A stretch of DNA of 37,275 nucleotides, taken from positions 1 to 37,275 of the forward strand of contig JADHWW010000111.1 of the NCBI GenBank assembly GCA_016783285.1. Reading direction: 5' to 3'. The notes beneath the pieces are model-generated. The model was given only the letters and a program-made list of their open reading frames with translations, had not been told where the DNA came from and searched no databases. The position numbers and the translations under genes are program-made. This stretch comes from Anaerolineae bacterium. Lineage in GTDB: Bacteria; Chloroflexota; Anaerolineae; B4-G1. This document shows positions 8,901-15,652 of the stretch, piece after piece. Each line of letters begins with the position of its first letter. The stretch's first letter is position 1.

Positions 8901-10525
8901 TGTACACCTGTTCGCAGGACACGCAGGAGCGTATTCGCGAACTGATCGAGGAGCACGGGCTGAACCGGGTGGTGGTGGCTTCGTGCACGCCGCGCACGCA
9001 CGAGCCTCTGTTCCAGGAGACGATTCGCGGAGCCGGACTCAACCCACACCTGTTCCAGTTGGCGAACATCCGGGAGCAGGACTCGTGGGTACACAGGGAC
9101 AATCATAGGAGCGCAACGGAGAAGGCCAAAGAATTGGTGCGCATGGCAGTGGCTAAGTCACAGCAACTGTGTCCTCTCGATCGCGGCGTCTCTGACGTGA
9201 ACCACCGCGCGCTGGTCATCGGCGGCGGGCTGGCTGGGATGACAGCGGCGCTCTCCATCGCCGAGCAGGGATTTGAGGTGACGCTGGTCGAGCGCGAGGC
9301 GGAGTTGGGAGGCAATCTCCGCCACATCTACACGGCGCTGCCAGCGGAGTGTGGGGGTGTGGGAGTGTGGGGGGATGGCGACCCCCAGGCATTGCTGATG
9401 CGAACCATCGAGGCGCTGTCGGCCAATCCGCGCATTTCGGTTCTGACCGGCGCGGAGGTCGTGGACGTGGGCGGGTACCTGGGGCAGTATTGCACGATGG
9501 TGAAACTGGCCGATCCTTCGGCGGGCTCAGGACAAGACGGGCGGCAGGAGGAGATTCAGCACGGCGTGACCGTTGTGGCGACAGGTGCACGGCAGATCGA
9601 GCCGCAGGAGTATCTCTACGGGCAGGATGAGCGGGTAATCACGCAGCGGGAGTTGGAAGCGCAAATCGCAAATCTGCAAATCGCAAATCTGCAAATCGCA
9701 GATCTGCAATCCATTGTGATGATTCAATGCGTGGGCTCCCGCGACGAGGAGCACCCCTACTGCTCCCGTATCTGTTGCACGGAGGCGATCAAGAACGCGC
9801 TGGCGATCAAGGAGCGCAGCCCAGACACACAGGTGTATATCCTCTACCGCGACATCCGCACCTTCGGTTTCAAGGAGCGCTACTATCGCGAGGCGCGGCG
9901 GAAGGGCGTGATCTTCTTGCAGTACGATAAGGAGCAGAAGCCGGAAGTCAAGGTCGAGGGCGAACAATTGCGGGTGGACGTGGTTGTTCAGCCGGAGGGA
10001 GAGACATTTACGCTTGGTGCGGATCTTGTCGTGCTCAGCGCCGGCATTGAGCCGAATGTGGACAACGAGACATTGGCCCAACGGCTTAAGGTGCCATTGA
10101 GTGAGGATGGCTTCTTCCTGGAGGCGCACGTCAAGTTGCGGCCGCTGGACTTTGCAGCAGACGGGGTGTACTTGTGTGGATTGGCGCACTCGCCGCACTT
10201 CCTGGATGAGACGATTGCACAAGCGCAGGGCGCGGCGGTGCGCGCGGTCAGCCTGCTCGCCAGGGACCAACTGGATGCAACGCCGATCGTCGCCTGTGTT
10301 GATCCACTTCTGTGTACGGCCTGCGGACTTTGCGTCGAGACCTGTCCTTATGGTGCCCGCGTGTTGGAGCCAGGGGCAACGTATGCTGAGGTGATTGAGG
10401 TGCTGTGCCAGGGCTGCGGGGCGTGCATCGCCGCCTGCCCCAATAAGGCCAGCCAGCAAAAAGGGTTCGGGACAGGGCAGGTTTACAGGATGCTGGATGC
10501 GATGACAGTGACGTTTGGTGAGTGA
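5933..10525 (+). CDS. hdrA: HdrA-GltD-HdrA chimeric flavoprotein (1530 residues)
   Basis: A giant fusion with three flavin units. Residues 1-160: HdrA FAD domain (GAGIGG at 20-24, NDCAMCILSPK at 61-71, ferredoxin C115xxCxxCxxxCP), lacking the N-terminal CHC domain. Residues about 160-620: inserted GltD/NfnB-type NAD(P)H:flavin oxidoreductase with the CxxxCP and CxxxCxxxC helical cluster-binding part, FAD motif GSGPAG (271-276), NAD motif GGGDVAMD (about 400) and AAGDAV (about 550). Residues about 640-945: the HdrA half resumes (CLQCGVCSECLQC, QCVGSRD, PFSEPKDIPETV). Residues 950-1530: a second HdrA with CHC (FICHCG), GGGLAGM and two C-terminal 4Fe-4S motifs, but without the D-C-x-x-C motif. 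It should couple NAD(P)H oxidation or reduction to the Hdr wire, plausibly by electron bifurcation. AGGAG lies ahead of the ATG. Repeats at 9515 and 9662 add in-frame peptide. Confidence 0.85.
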   Translation: MIKFSEDNSGEVGAALVVGAGIGGIQASLDLADAGFRVYLLDKSPAIGGTMAQLDKTFPTNDCAMCILSPKLVECGRHLNIEVMTYAELESVEGEPGNFTARVRQKPRYVVVDECTGCGDCAAVCPITCSDQFNADLSERQAVYRLYPQAMPNAYVIEKHGRAPCRDACPTGQRAQGYIALIREGRFADAYRAIKEDNPFPAVCGRVCNHVCEDACSRGQVDEPVSIMRLKRFVTDWAFEHPEEVAEAFRSKIEGEEQAPAPTGKRVAVVGSGPAGLTVAQDLRLKGHDVTVFEALPVAGGMMRVGIPAYRLPHDLLQREIDEIIDLGIELKLNTRVDDIVALKDDGYSAVFVAIGAHADIQLSIPGVDLPQMLLANDFLRETSLGRYPDLMGKKVIVLGGGDVAMDTACTAVRIGTMQADEADGDPPEVRIAYRRTEAEMPAQEAEFRQAGEDGVIFDWLVSPVEVVTDGEANVCGLGCIRMELGEPDESGRRRPVPIEGSEFEMDADVVISAIGARPNLECIPESIERTSNGRQIAVDENTMKTSVEGIFAAGDAVTGMAFVVDAIGAGHKAARAMDAYLRGEPMPGPEPQLPVAELTEEDIARKRAAGQIVEGVRACTVEVSPDERVHSLCEVCGPMTEEQAIAEAKRCLQCGVCSECLQCVYACQKHCIDHDMREEVIELNVGAVVLVPGSETMPGDIRPELGYGRLPNVVTSIEFERMLSASGPWGGVVQRPSDGAHPHKVAFIQCVGSRDISCDHGYCSSVCCMYATKEAIIAKEHAPDVEPTIFYMDIRSFGKGFERYIERAEQEYGVCYVRSMVSTITDVPGTGNLRVRYAAPDGKNVEEEFDLVVLSVGLKPPEGTRELAERLGVAVNEYGFAESPILQPAQTTRPGIFVAGPFSEPKDIPETVVEASCAAAQASALLADVRGTLTEERVWPEERDVSDEDPRVGVFICHCGINIGAVVDVPEVVEYATGLPNVVYAEENLYTCSQDTQERIRELIEEHGLNRVVVASCTPRTHEPLFQETIRGAGLNPHLFQLANIREQDSWVHRDNHRSATEKAKELVRMAVAKSQQLCPLDRGVSDVNHRALVIGGGLAGMTAALSIAEQGFEVTLVEREAELGGNLRHIYTALPAECGGVGVWGDGDPQALLMRTIEALSANPRISVLTGAEVVDVGGYLGQYCTMVKLADPSAGSGQDGRQEEIQHGVTVVATGARQIEPQEYLYGQDERVITQRELEAQIANLQIANLQIADLQSIVMIQCVGSRDEEHPYCSRICCTEAIKNALAIKERSPDTQVYILYRDIRTFGFKERYYREARRKGVIFLQYDKEQKPEVKVEGEQLRVDVVVQPEGETFTLGADLVVLSAGIEPNVDNETLAQRLKVPLSEDGFFLEAHVKLRPLDFAADGVYLCGLAHSPHFLDETIAQAQGAAVRAVSLLARDQLDATPIVACVDPLLCTACGLCVETCPYGARVLEPGATYAEVIEVLCQGCGACIAACPNKASQQKGFGTGQVYRMLDAMTVTFGE
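9515..9536 (-). repeat. Dispersed repeat family A, copy 2
   Basis: Reverse complement CTTGTCCTGAGC...GCCGAAGG matches the copy at 5453-5474 at 18 of 22 bases. It is read in frame as PSAGSGQ in a loop of the second HdrA unit. Confidence 0.65.
9662..9706 (+). repeat. 15-bp tandem repeat encoding QIANL x3
   Basis: Three consecutive 15-base units (CAAATCGCAAATCTG, last one with a single change) encode QIANL-QIANL-QIADL inside the large HdrA chimera, just before the IQCVGSRD strand. The unit resembles the hairpin arm at 3447-3467. Confidence 0.85.
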
Positions 10526-10625
10526 TAAGCTGCGTTGGAAGTGTAGCAATGACCAATAGAGCAAGATTTACGGAATGAAAGGATAAAGAATCCGTGATCA
10601 ACGACCAATGTAACAGGGAGATGCA

Positions 10626-11777
10626 ATGAGAATTGTAATACCGGTTGAGGACAACGATACACTGGCCGCCGTGCGTGGTTTCCTCAAGCAGTTGCTGGAG
10701 GCTGAGGTGGTGGATGCACTCCTGGTGCCGATGGAGACCCCCGCCGGCACTATTACCCCTGCACTGGTAGCCGATCCTGACCTGTTGGACGCGGTCAACC
10801 CGCTGGCCCCGGTGATGGGACTCAACACAGCACATGTCGCAGGTCAAGTTTCGATCCGCGAGCCACGGGGACGCAGCGGCGTGGTGCTGCGCCCGTGCGA
10901 ACTGCGGGCACTGGTGGAACTGGTCAAGCTCAAGCAAGCCAGCCTGAACGACATGGTGACCATCGGCGTAGACTGCCTGGGCACCTACGACGTGCCGGTC
11001 TACACCGCGTTGGCTCGGTCGGAGACCGGCCAGAGCCTGGATATGGCGGCGCTGCTGGCAACTGCCCAGAGCGGTGAACTGGCTCCGCAGAAGGGGTACG
11101 CCTTCCGCGACGGGTGCCAGATGTGCGAGAAACCTCACGTCGAAGAGGCCGATATTGTGCTGGAACTCTACGGCGCGGACTTGGCAGCCGGTATACCGGT
11201 GAGCCTGTCTGATGAGGTGGCTGGGAAGCTGGGGATGGATAGTGTGGAAGTGGAAAGAAACCAGGTTATTAAGAAAGAACCTGGTTTCAAGAGAGCCGAG
11301 GTGGTGGAAAAGGTGGTCGCGGCCCGCACGAGAGTGCGCGACGCGCGTTTTGCCGAGATGCGCCAGCGACTCGAGCGGGAGGGCGTCGAAGGGGTCTTGG
11401 CTGCCTGTGTGCGTTGCCATAACTGCATGACCGTCTGTCCCTTATGCTACTGCAAGACCTGTCTCTTCAAGAGCCCTGTCTTCGACCACGAACCGATGCA
11501 ATACATGAACTGGGCACGACGTAAGGGGGCCTACCGGCTGCCAGCCGATACGACGCTCTTTCATCTGACCCGGCTCAACCACATGGTGCTCTCTTGCGTC
11601 GGTTGCGGGATGTGCACCAGCGACTGCCCGGCGGAGTTGCCCGTGGGTCTCGTCTTCCGCGCCATCGGACGGGAGGTCCAGGAAACATTCGACTACGCGC
11701 CTGGTCGCAGCGTCGAGGAACCACTACCAATGATCACCTTCCGCGAGGATGAGTGGATGGAAGTGGGCGAGGAGTAG
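10626..11777 (+). CDS. FrhB/FdhB-type flavoprotein subunit
   Basis: A 383-residue protein of the coenzyme F420 hydrogenase/formate dehydrogenase beta-subunit family, whose flavin exchanges electrons with F420 or another carrier. The VVLRPCELRALVELVKLKQA and GVDCLGTYD segments are typical; cluster ligands follow in CVRCHNCMTVCPLCYC (about 265-280) and CVGCGMCTSDCP (about 323-334). GGGAG precedes the ATG. In the operon it sits between the HdrA chimera and a polyferredoxin, so it is probably another electron entry or exit point of the Hdr complex. The sequence does not tell whether the partner is F420, formate dehydrogenase or something else; no catalytic FdhA or FrhA is in the window. Confidence 0.75.
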   Translation: MRIVIPVEDNDTLAAVRGFLKQLLEAEVVDALLVPMETPAGTITPALVADPDLLDAVNPLAPVMGLNTAHVAGQVSIREPRGRSGVVLRPCELRALVELVKLKQASLNDMVTIGVDCLGTYDVPVYTALARSETGQSLDMAALLATAQSGELAPQKGYAFRDGCQMCEKPHVEEADIVLELYGADLAAGIPVSLSDEVAGKLGMDSVEVERNQVIKKEPGFKRAEVVEKVVAARTRVRDARFAEMRQRLEREGVEGVLAACVRCHNCMTVCPLCYCKTCLFKSPVFDHEPMQYMNWARRKGAYRLPADTTLFHLTRLNHMVLSCVGCGMCTSDCPAELPVGLVFRAIGREVQETFDYAPGRSVEEPLPMITFREDEWMEVGEE

Positions 11778-11786
11778 GAGGCAACA

Positions 11787-12773
11787 ATGAGTGGACGAGG
11801 AATGACGCAGAAGAGAACCGACGAGCACGCTCTCGTGCTCGAACGGGCGATGGTGACGCGCCACTATATCATGACCTGGGACCTCGACCGCTGTGTCGGC
11901 TGCCAGATCGGGCCGCTGGTCTGCCCCAAGGAAGCCGCCGTCATCCACGTGGAGGGCGAAATCGTGGACGGGCGGCTGGCGAAAAAGCCGTCGGTGGACA
12001 TTGACCCGGACAAGTGTGTGCTGTGCGGCATGTGCGAGGTGATGTGTCCTAAGAACGCCATCACGCTGACCATCAACGGCGAGCGTGAGAATCCGGTGCT
12101 GACTTATGGGGCCTTCCCTGACCTGATCCAGTCTACGACGTTTGACAAAGAGCGGTTCGACTGGGGCAGGAAGGACTTTGTGATTGACAACTGCCCGACC
12201 GGCGTCATCAGTTACGACGAGGCCCAGGACACGCTGGTGGTGGACGACGAGCATTGCATCCGCTGCCGCCAGTGTGAGGTCGCCAGCGGCGGCGCGTTCC
12301 GGGTGGTGCAGCCCTGGCAGGGCAAGGTGGAACTGCGGAGCGAGAAGTGCGTCGCGGGCTGCCTGGCCTGCGCCGACGTCTGCCCCACACGTGCGTTGCA
12401 TATCAGCGACAATGAAAACGATGAGGGCAAGTTGGTATTGGCCGACTATTACTGCATCAAGTGCGGGGCATGTATGCAGGTGTGCCCGGTCAGACCTGAA
12501 TACGAGGAATACGAGGTCACTGTTGAGTCGCAAGGCGTGACTAAGACCGTGGTTCACCAGCGGGTTACCAACGCCGACGAACTGCCTGTCTGGGTTGAGC
12601 GGTGGCGCATTCGCCACCAGCCGGTTCAGAGCGCAGCGTGGATCGCGGCGTTGGTCAAGATGGCCGATGACAAGGCGGGCGCGGTGGAAATTGACAGGAA
12701 ACGAGCGCTCAAGCGGCGTGACCTGTTGAAGGCGCTGGCGGGCGGCAAGGCGTTGGTGGGGGTGGAGGAATAA
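11787..12773 (+). CDS. Polyferredoxin (multi-4Fe-4S protein)
   Basis: 328 residues with repeated cluster motifs: CVGCQIGPLVCP (third cysteine of the usual pattern absent), CVLCGMCEVMCP, CIRCRQCEVAS (no final CP), CVAGCLACADVCP and CIKCGACMQVCP. Such proteins act as electron wires in Hdr, Frh and formylmethanofuran dehydrogenase complexes. The two irregular motifs may bind fewer or altered clusters. AGGAGG nine bases upstream supports the ATG at 11787. It is the last gene of the operon; the next 111 bases hold no clear terminator and lead into the oppositely oriented recombinase. Confidence 0.8.
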   Translation: MSGRGMTQKRTDEHALVLERAMVTRHYIMTWDLDRCVGCQIGPLVCPKEAAVIHVEGEIVDGRLAKKPSVDIDPDKCVLCGMCEVMCPKNAITLTINGERENPVLTYGAFPDLIQSTTFDKERFDWGRKDFVIDNCPTGVISYDEAQDTLVVDDEHCIRCRQCEVASGGAFRVVQPWQGKVELRSEKCVAGCLACADVCPTRALHISDNENDEGKLVLADYYCIKCGACMQVCPVRPEYEEYEVTVESQGVTKTVVHQRVTNADELPVWVERWRIRHQPVQSAAWIAALVKMADDKAGAVEIDRKRALKRRDLLKALAGGKALVGVEE

Positions 12774-12884
12774 GGAAATCATTGTGGCTGCGCCGATCCG
12801 AATCCGGCCTGGGGACGGGGGTTGCTTGATCGTCGTCCTGCCATACAGCCAGGAGAAGAGTAGTGGCATTGACGCTGCGCTGTA

Positions 12885-13730
12885 CTAAAGAGGGCTTTTG
12901 ATCTGGCGCCGGGCGGGGTTGGCCACGTGGGTGTAGATGCGCGTGGTCTCCAGGCGGGCGTGCCCCAAAAGTTCCTGGATGTAACGAATGTCAACGCCGG
13001 ATTCCAGCAAGTGGGTGGCAAAGGAGTGGCGCAGGTCGTGGCAGGAAACCTCTTTTTGCACGCCGGATGCTTTGACCGCCCTGGCAAAGACCTGCTGAAC
13101 TGTGCGGGTGCTCAATCGCCCGCCGCGACGGGAAGGAAAAAGCCAATCCCCCGCTTGTTTACCGTCCATAAGGCGGCGCAGCGCGTCCCGTAGGCTCTCC
13201 GAGAAGATCGTGATGCGGTCCTTGTTGCTCTTGATGCTCTCCCTGGCCGGGCGGGGGGCGCGCACAAAGAGCGTCAGTTCGTCCAGATTCACGTCTTGGA
13301 CGCGCAAGTTCACCACCTCGGAAACGCGCAGCCCGGCAGCATAGAGCAGATCGATCATCAAACGGTGTTTTGGGTTCTGAATGGTGCGCACGATCTGGAG
13401 GATCTCGTCGCGCGAGAGAATCCGGGGCAATTTGTGTTCCGGGCGCGGGCGGCGGATGTCGGCGAAGGTATCATCCCGGCCATAGAGCCGCACGTAGAGG
13501 AATTTGAGGGCGCTGATGGCCTGGTTCACCGCTGAACGCGAGACGCCTTTTTCTTCGATCAGGTAGAGCAGGTAAGCGCGAATGTCGTCGGCGTCCAGGT
13601 CGCGGGGATGGCGCGGGCGGGTGTAGTCGACGAACTTGCGCAATTCGCGCAAGTAGGCCTTGACGGTTCTGCGGCTGTACCCTTCGACTTTGAGGCGCTC
13701 TTCGACGGTTTGATACAGACCTTTGGGCAT
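12885..13730 (-). CDS. Tyrosine recombinase (XerC/D- or IntI-like integrase)
   Basis: 281 residues with SAM-like N-terminal core-binding helices (SRRTVKAYLRELRKFVDYT) and a complete catalytic domain: Arg in AGLRVSE, Lys in SIKSNKDR, HDLRHSFATHLL, LLGHARLETT and the nucleophile Tyr in RIYTHV. The tail QIKSPL recalls integron integrases, but the insert that marks true IntI proteins between the middle boxes is absent. I chose the ATG at 13730 because GGGAGGAG lies just upstream. The gene points away from a row of accessory genes (13960 onward) on the opposite strand, as an integrase does relative to its cassettes. Probably mediates insertion of that island; a housekeeping Xer role is the alternative. 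Confidence 0.85.
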   Translation of the reverse strand: MPKGLYQTVEERLKVEGYSRRTVKAYLRELRKFVDYTRPRHPRDLDADDIRAYLLYLIEEKGVSRSAVNQAISALKFLYVRLYGRDDTFADIRRPRPEHKLPRILSRDEILQIVRTIQNPKHRLMIDLLYAAGLRVSEVVNLRVQDVNLDELTLFVRAPRPARESIKSNKDRITIFSESLRDALRRLMDGKQAGDWLFPSRRGGRLSTRTVQQVFARAVKASGVQKEVSCHDLRHSFATHLLESGVDIRYIQELLGHARLETTRIYTHVANPARRQIKSPL

Positions 13731-13876
13731 CGCTCTCCTCCCTTTCAGCAGCAATGGTACTTGACGTTCTTACAAATTCGCCCTATACTGGACAACGAAT
13801 GGCGGTAGTTGGAAGGGGGTCTCTATCGAGTGGAATGATACAACGAACTTCGTATTTGCGCAAGTTTATCCGGCTT

Positions 13877-13897
13877 ATGCGAAGTTGAACTTCGCAT
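13877..13897. repeat. 21-bp palindrome ahead of the AT-rich cassette
   Basis: ATGCGAAGTT-G-AACTTCGCAT is a perfect 10+1+10 palindrome lying between the recombinase and the CPBP gene; a partial copy of the arm (GAACTTCGTAT) is about 30 bases upstream. It could be a recombinase binding site or simply a stem-loop. Confidence 0.6.
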
Positions 13898-13904
13898 ACT
13901 AGAC

Positions 13905-13922
13905 GTTATATGAAATGGCGGC
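13905..13922 (+). repeat. Left 18-bp inverted repeat flanking the CPBP gene
   Basis: This 18-base sequence, starting GTTATATGAA, is repeated inverted at 14717-14734 with 17 of 18 matches, bracketing the CPBP gene exactly. GTTAT resembles the crossover core of integron sites. Confidence 0.75.
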
Positions 13923-13959
13923 TAAAATGCTCACTATAAAAAATGGAGGAAAATAAACC

Positions 13960-14712
13960 ATGAAGAAAATCTCTCTATCAATCAAAATCTATATTGGTCT
14001 CATCATAACCCTTGCTATTTTGGCAGCGATTAATGTCTTTTTACCCCAAGGTTCTTTCTTACCAATTTTGCCAGAACAAGAACTTCCAGCTCCCAAACCA
14101 GTACTTGCTCTTGTGAATGCAGCCATTATGCTTATTCTCTATGGAGGCTTAGGTTTTCTTGGATTGAAACTTTCCAAAAAACTTGACTATGCCGATCTGT
14201 GGGATTTAAAAATTTCCAATAGACAAAGGTTTTTGATTCCCGCACTCATTGGGATAGGCATTGGTGTATTTTTCATTCTCGCCGATGCTATTTTCAGCCA
14301 ATTCCACACCTTGGGAGCACTTCCTCATCCACCATTTCCTACTTCTCTTGCTGCCTCGGCTATTGCTGGTATTGGTGAAGAATTAATTTTTCGCCTGTTT
14401 TTCATCTCGTTTTGGGTATGGCTTATTTCTTCTGTGATCCTAAAAAAGAAATGGCAAAATCAGATTTTTTGGATTGTCACTATTTTTTCAGCCCTTGCAT
14501 TTGCTGCAGGGCATATCCCTTCGGTAATGATTCTTTTGGGTTTGAATACAGTTAATGAAATTCCACTTGCTCTTATGAGTGAGATTATTCTTCTCAACGG
14601 AGTAGTTTCACTTTTTGCTGCATATTACTTTAGGAAATTTGGGTTTTTGGCTCCAGTTGGCATACATTTTTGGACAGATATAATATGGCACGTTATTTGG
14701 GGAGTGATTTAA
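13960..14712 (+). CDS. CPBP-family intramembrane metalloprotease
   Basis: 250 residues, strongly hydrophobic with about seven to eight membrane segments. The three CPBP (CAAX protease and bacteriocin-processing) motifs are present: EELIFR (about 139-144), AFAAGHIP (about 185-192) and HFWTDIIWH (about 236-244). The Glu, Arg and His residues form the metalloprotease site in the membrane. Substrate unknown. GGAGGA stands ten bases before the ATG. The gene is markedly AT-rich compared with everything around it and is flanked by inverted repeats, so it was almost certainly acquired by transfer. Confidence 0.85.
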   Translation: MKKISLSIKIYIGLIITLAILAAINVFLPQGSFLPILPEQELPAPKPVLALVNAAIMLILYGGLGFLGLKLSKKLDYADLWDLKISNRQRFLIPALIGIGIGVFFILADAIFSQFHTLGALPHPPFPTSLAASAIAGIGEELIFRLFFISFWVWLISSVILKKKWQNQIFWIVTIFSALAFAAGHIPSVMILLGLNTVNEIPLALMSEIILLNGVVSLFAAYYFRKFGFLAPVGIHFWTDIIWHVIWGVI

Positions 14713-14716
14713 TTAT

Positions 14717-14808
14717 GCCGCCACTTCATATAACACGGTGTAAAAGACCACGCTTCGCTCCGTCCAAATTCTGCTTACACAGAACTTTTTTTACACCGAG
14801 AACATTAT
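14717..14808 (+). repeat. Right inverted repeat and attC-like stem
   Basis: 14717-14734 is the inverted partner of 13905-13922. It is followed by CGGTGTAAAA (14736-14745), whose exact reverse complement is at 14789-14798, with a small inner hairpin (TTCTG/CAGAA) between. If the segment 13905-14800 were circularised, these arms and the flanking 18-bp repeats would join into one long imperfect palindrome, which is how integron attC sites are built. The expected final GTT core after 14798 is not clear, so the identity is tentative. The rest of the gap up to 14895 shows nothing further. Confidence 0.4.
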
Positions 14809-14895
14809 CCGAAAGACTGTCAGCGATTGTACTTAATGGCAATAAATTGATAACGGGAGATATGTATGTCGAATATGAATAAAAATTCAAAATTG

Positions 14896-14933
14896 GGTAG
14901 TCACCCTCTTGAGTGTTGTTGAAGGATGAGGTA
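14896..14933 (+). repeat. Mobile-element end, copy 2 (solo, no transposase)
   Basis: 36 of 38 bases match the reverse complement of 101-138. The promoter's TTGAGT is kept but the -10 has decayed to TATGGT, and no transposase start follows. It appears to be a leftover end of the same or a sister element. Confidence 0.6.
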
Positions 14934-14963
14934 TGGTGCACCACGGTTTCACAGTCGTAAGAT

Positions 14964-14992
14964 TTGACTTTTCTCCTGATCCCTGTTATTAT
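14964..14992 (+). promoter_or_regulatory. Sigma70 promoter of the toxin-antitoxin module
   Basis: TTGACT (14964-14969), 17-base spacer, TATTAT (14987-14992): near consensus. It lies 37 bases ahead of the antitoxin start. Confidence 0.75.
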
Positions 14993-15007
14993 ACGTGTAA
15001 TACACGT
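14993..15007 (+). promoter_or_regulatory. Palindromic operator of the toxin-antitoxin module
   Basis: ACGTGTA-A-TACACGT is a perfect 7+1+7 palindrome directly after the -10 box, covering the likely transcription start, with an overlapping second palindrome TACACGTGTA at 15001-15010. The position suits autorepression by the antitoxin. Confidence 0.65.
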
Positions 15008-15028
15008 GTAGCAGATAGGAGCGAGACT

Positions 15029-15259
15029 ATGCAAAAGAAATTGACCATTACAATTGATGAACAAATCTACGAAGGTCTATATCGTGTGGTTGGCACCCGT
15101 CGAATTAGCCGCTTCATTGAAGATTTGGTTCGTCCCCACGTGATATATCTGGACTTGGAAGCTGCATATCAGCAAATGGCCCAGGACGAAGAACGTGAAT
15201 CACTCGCACTGGAATGGGCAGAAGCCACTGTCGGAGATGTGGGCGATGAAGCGTGGTGA
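15029..15259 (+). CDS. Antitoxin of a MazEF-type module
   Basis: 76 residues beginning MQKKLTITIDEQIYEGLYR, a beta strand plus helix as in ribbon-helix-helix DNA-binding antitoxins (the RRISRFIEDLVRP segment fits the second helix), then a charged C-terminal tail expected to wrap the toxin. ATG 15029 is chosen over earlier in-frame codons because AGGAG precedes it and the promoter and operator lie just upstream. The toxin start lies inside its last codons, so the two are translationally coupled. Confidence 0.75.
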   Translation: MQKKLTITIDEQIYEGLYRVVGTRRISRFIEDLVRPHVIYLDLEAAYQQMAQDEERESLALEWAEATVGDVGDEAW

Positions 15260-15569
15260 AGTGTGGTGGATTAACTTCGATCCGTCGGTAGGCGGCGAAA
15301 TCAAAAAAAAGCGTCCTGCGGTCATCATCAGCAATGACGCGGCCAACAAACATCTCAATCGTGTACAGGTTGTTCCTTTGACTTCCAAAATCGGGCGAGC
15401 CTATCCGAGCGAGGCACTTGTGACCTTTAAGGGCAAACAAAGCAAAACAATGGCCGACCAACTTACCACAGTAAGCAAGCTAAGGTTGATTAATCGTGGT
15501 GGTAGGTTGACTGATGCCGAGATGCGCCAGGTAGAACGAGCTGTGAAGGTGCAACTCAATTTGATGTAG
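15246..15569 (+). CDS. mazF: MazF/PemK-family endoribonuclease toxin
   Basis: 107 residues from ATG 15246. KRGEVWWINFDPSVGGEIKK, KRPAVIIS, VQVVPLTSKIGRAYPSEA and DQLTTVSKLRL are the successive landmarks of MazF toxins, which cut mRNA at short motifs. The family length is complete and no key block is missing. It overlaps the antitoxin by 14 bases. An ATG at 15237 is an alternative start. It probably stabilises the island it sits in. Confidence 0.85.
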   Translation: MKRGEVWWINFDPSVGGEIKKKRPAVIISNDAANKHLNRVQVVPLTSKIGRAYPSEALVTFKGKQSKTMADQLTTVSKLRLINRGGRLTDAEMRQVERAVKVQLNLM

Positions 15570-15652
15570 ATTGCATAATACAGCGGAGAAGTTGGCTCAA
15601 CGGCAGGCTGAGCACAATGATGAGGTCGAGATTGTGAGAAGGGAAGGATGAA

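Noticed and set aside
9662..9706. CRISPR-like repeat array
   Set aside because: Units are 15 bases with no spacers and are translated in frame inside HdrA; it is a coding tandem repeat.
10526..10625. Small gene or RNA between the HdrA chimera and the FrhB-like gene
   Set aside because: Only AATGACC/AATCCG-type repeat fragments are seen; no frame with a ribosome site and no stable hairpin stood out.
12774..12884. Rho-independent terminator for the hdr operon
   Set aside because: GC-rich pairing is possible but there is no stem followed by a T run.
12885..13730. True integron integrase IntI
   Set aside because: The insert that distinguishes IntI from other tyrosine recombinases is absent between the Arg box and the H-x-x-R box, so I call it IntI/Xer-like only.
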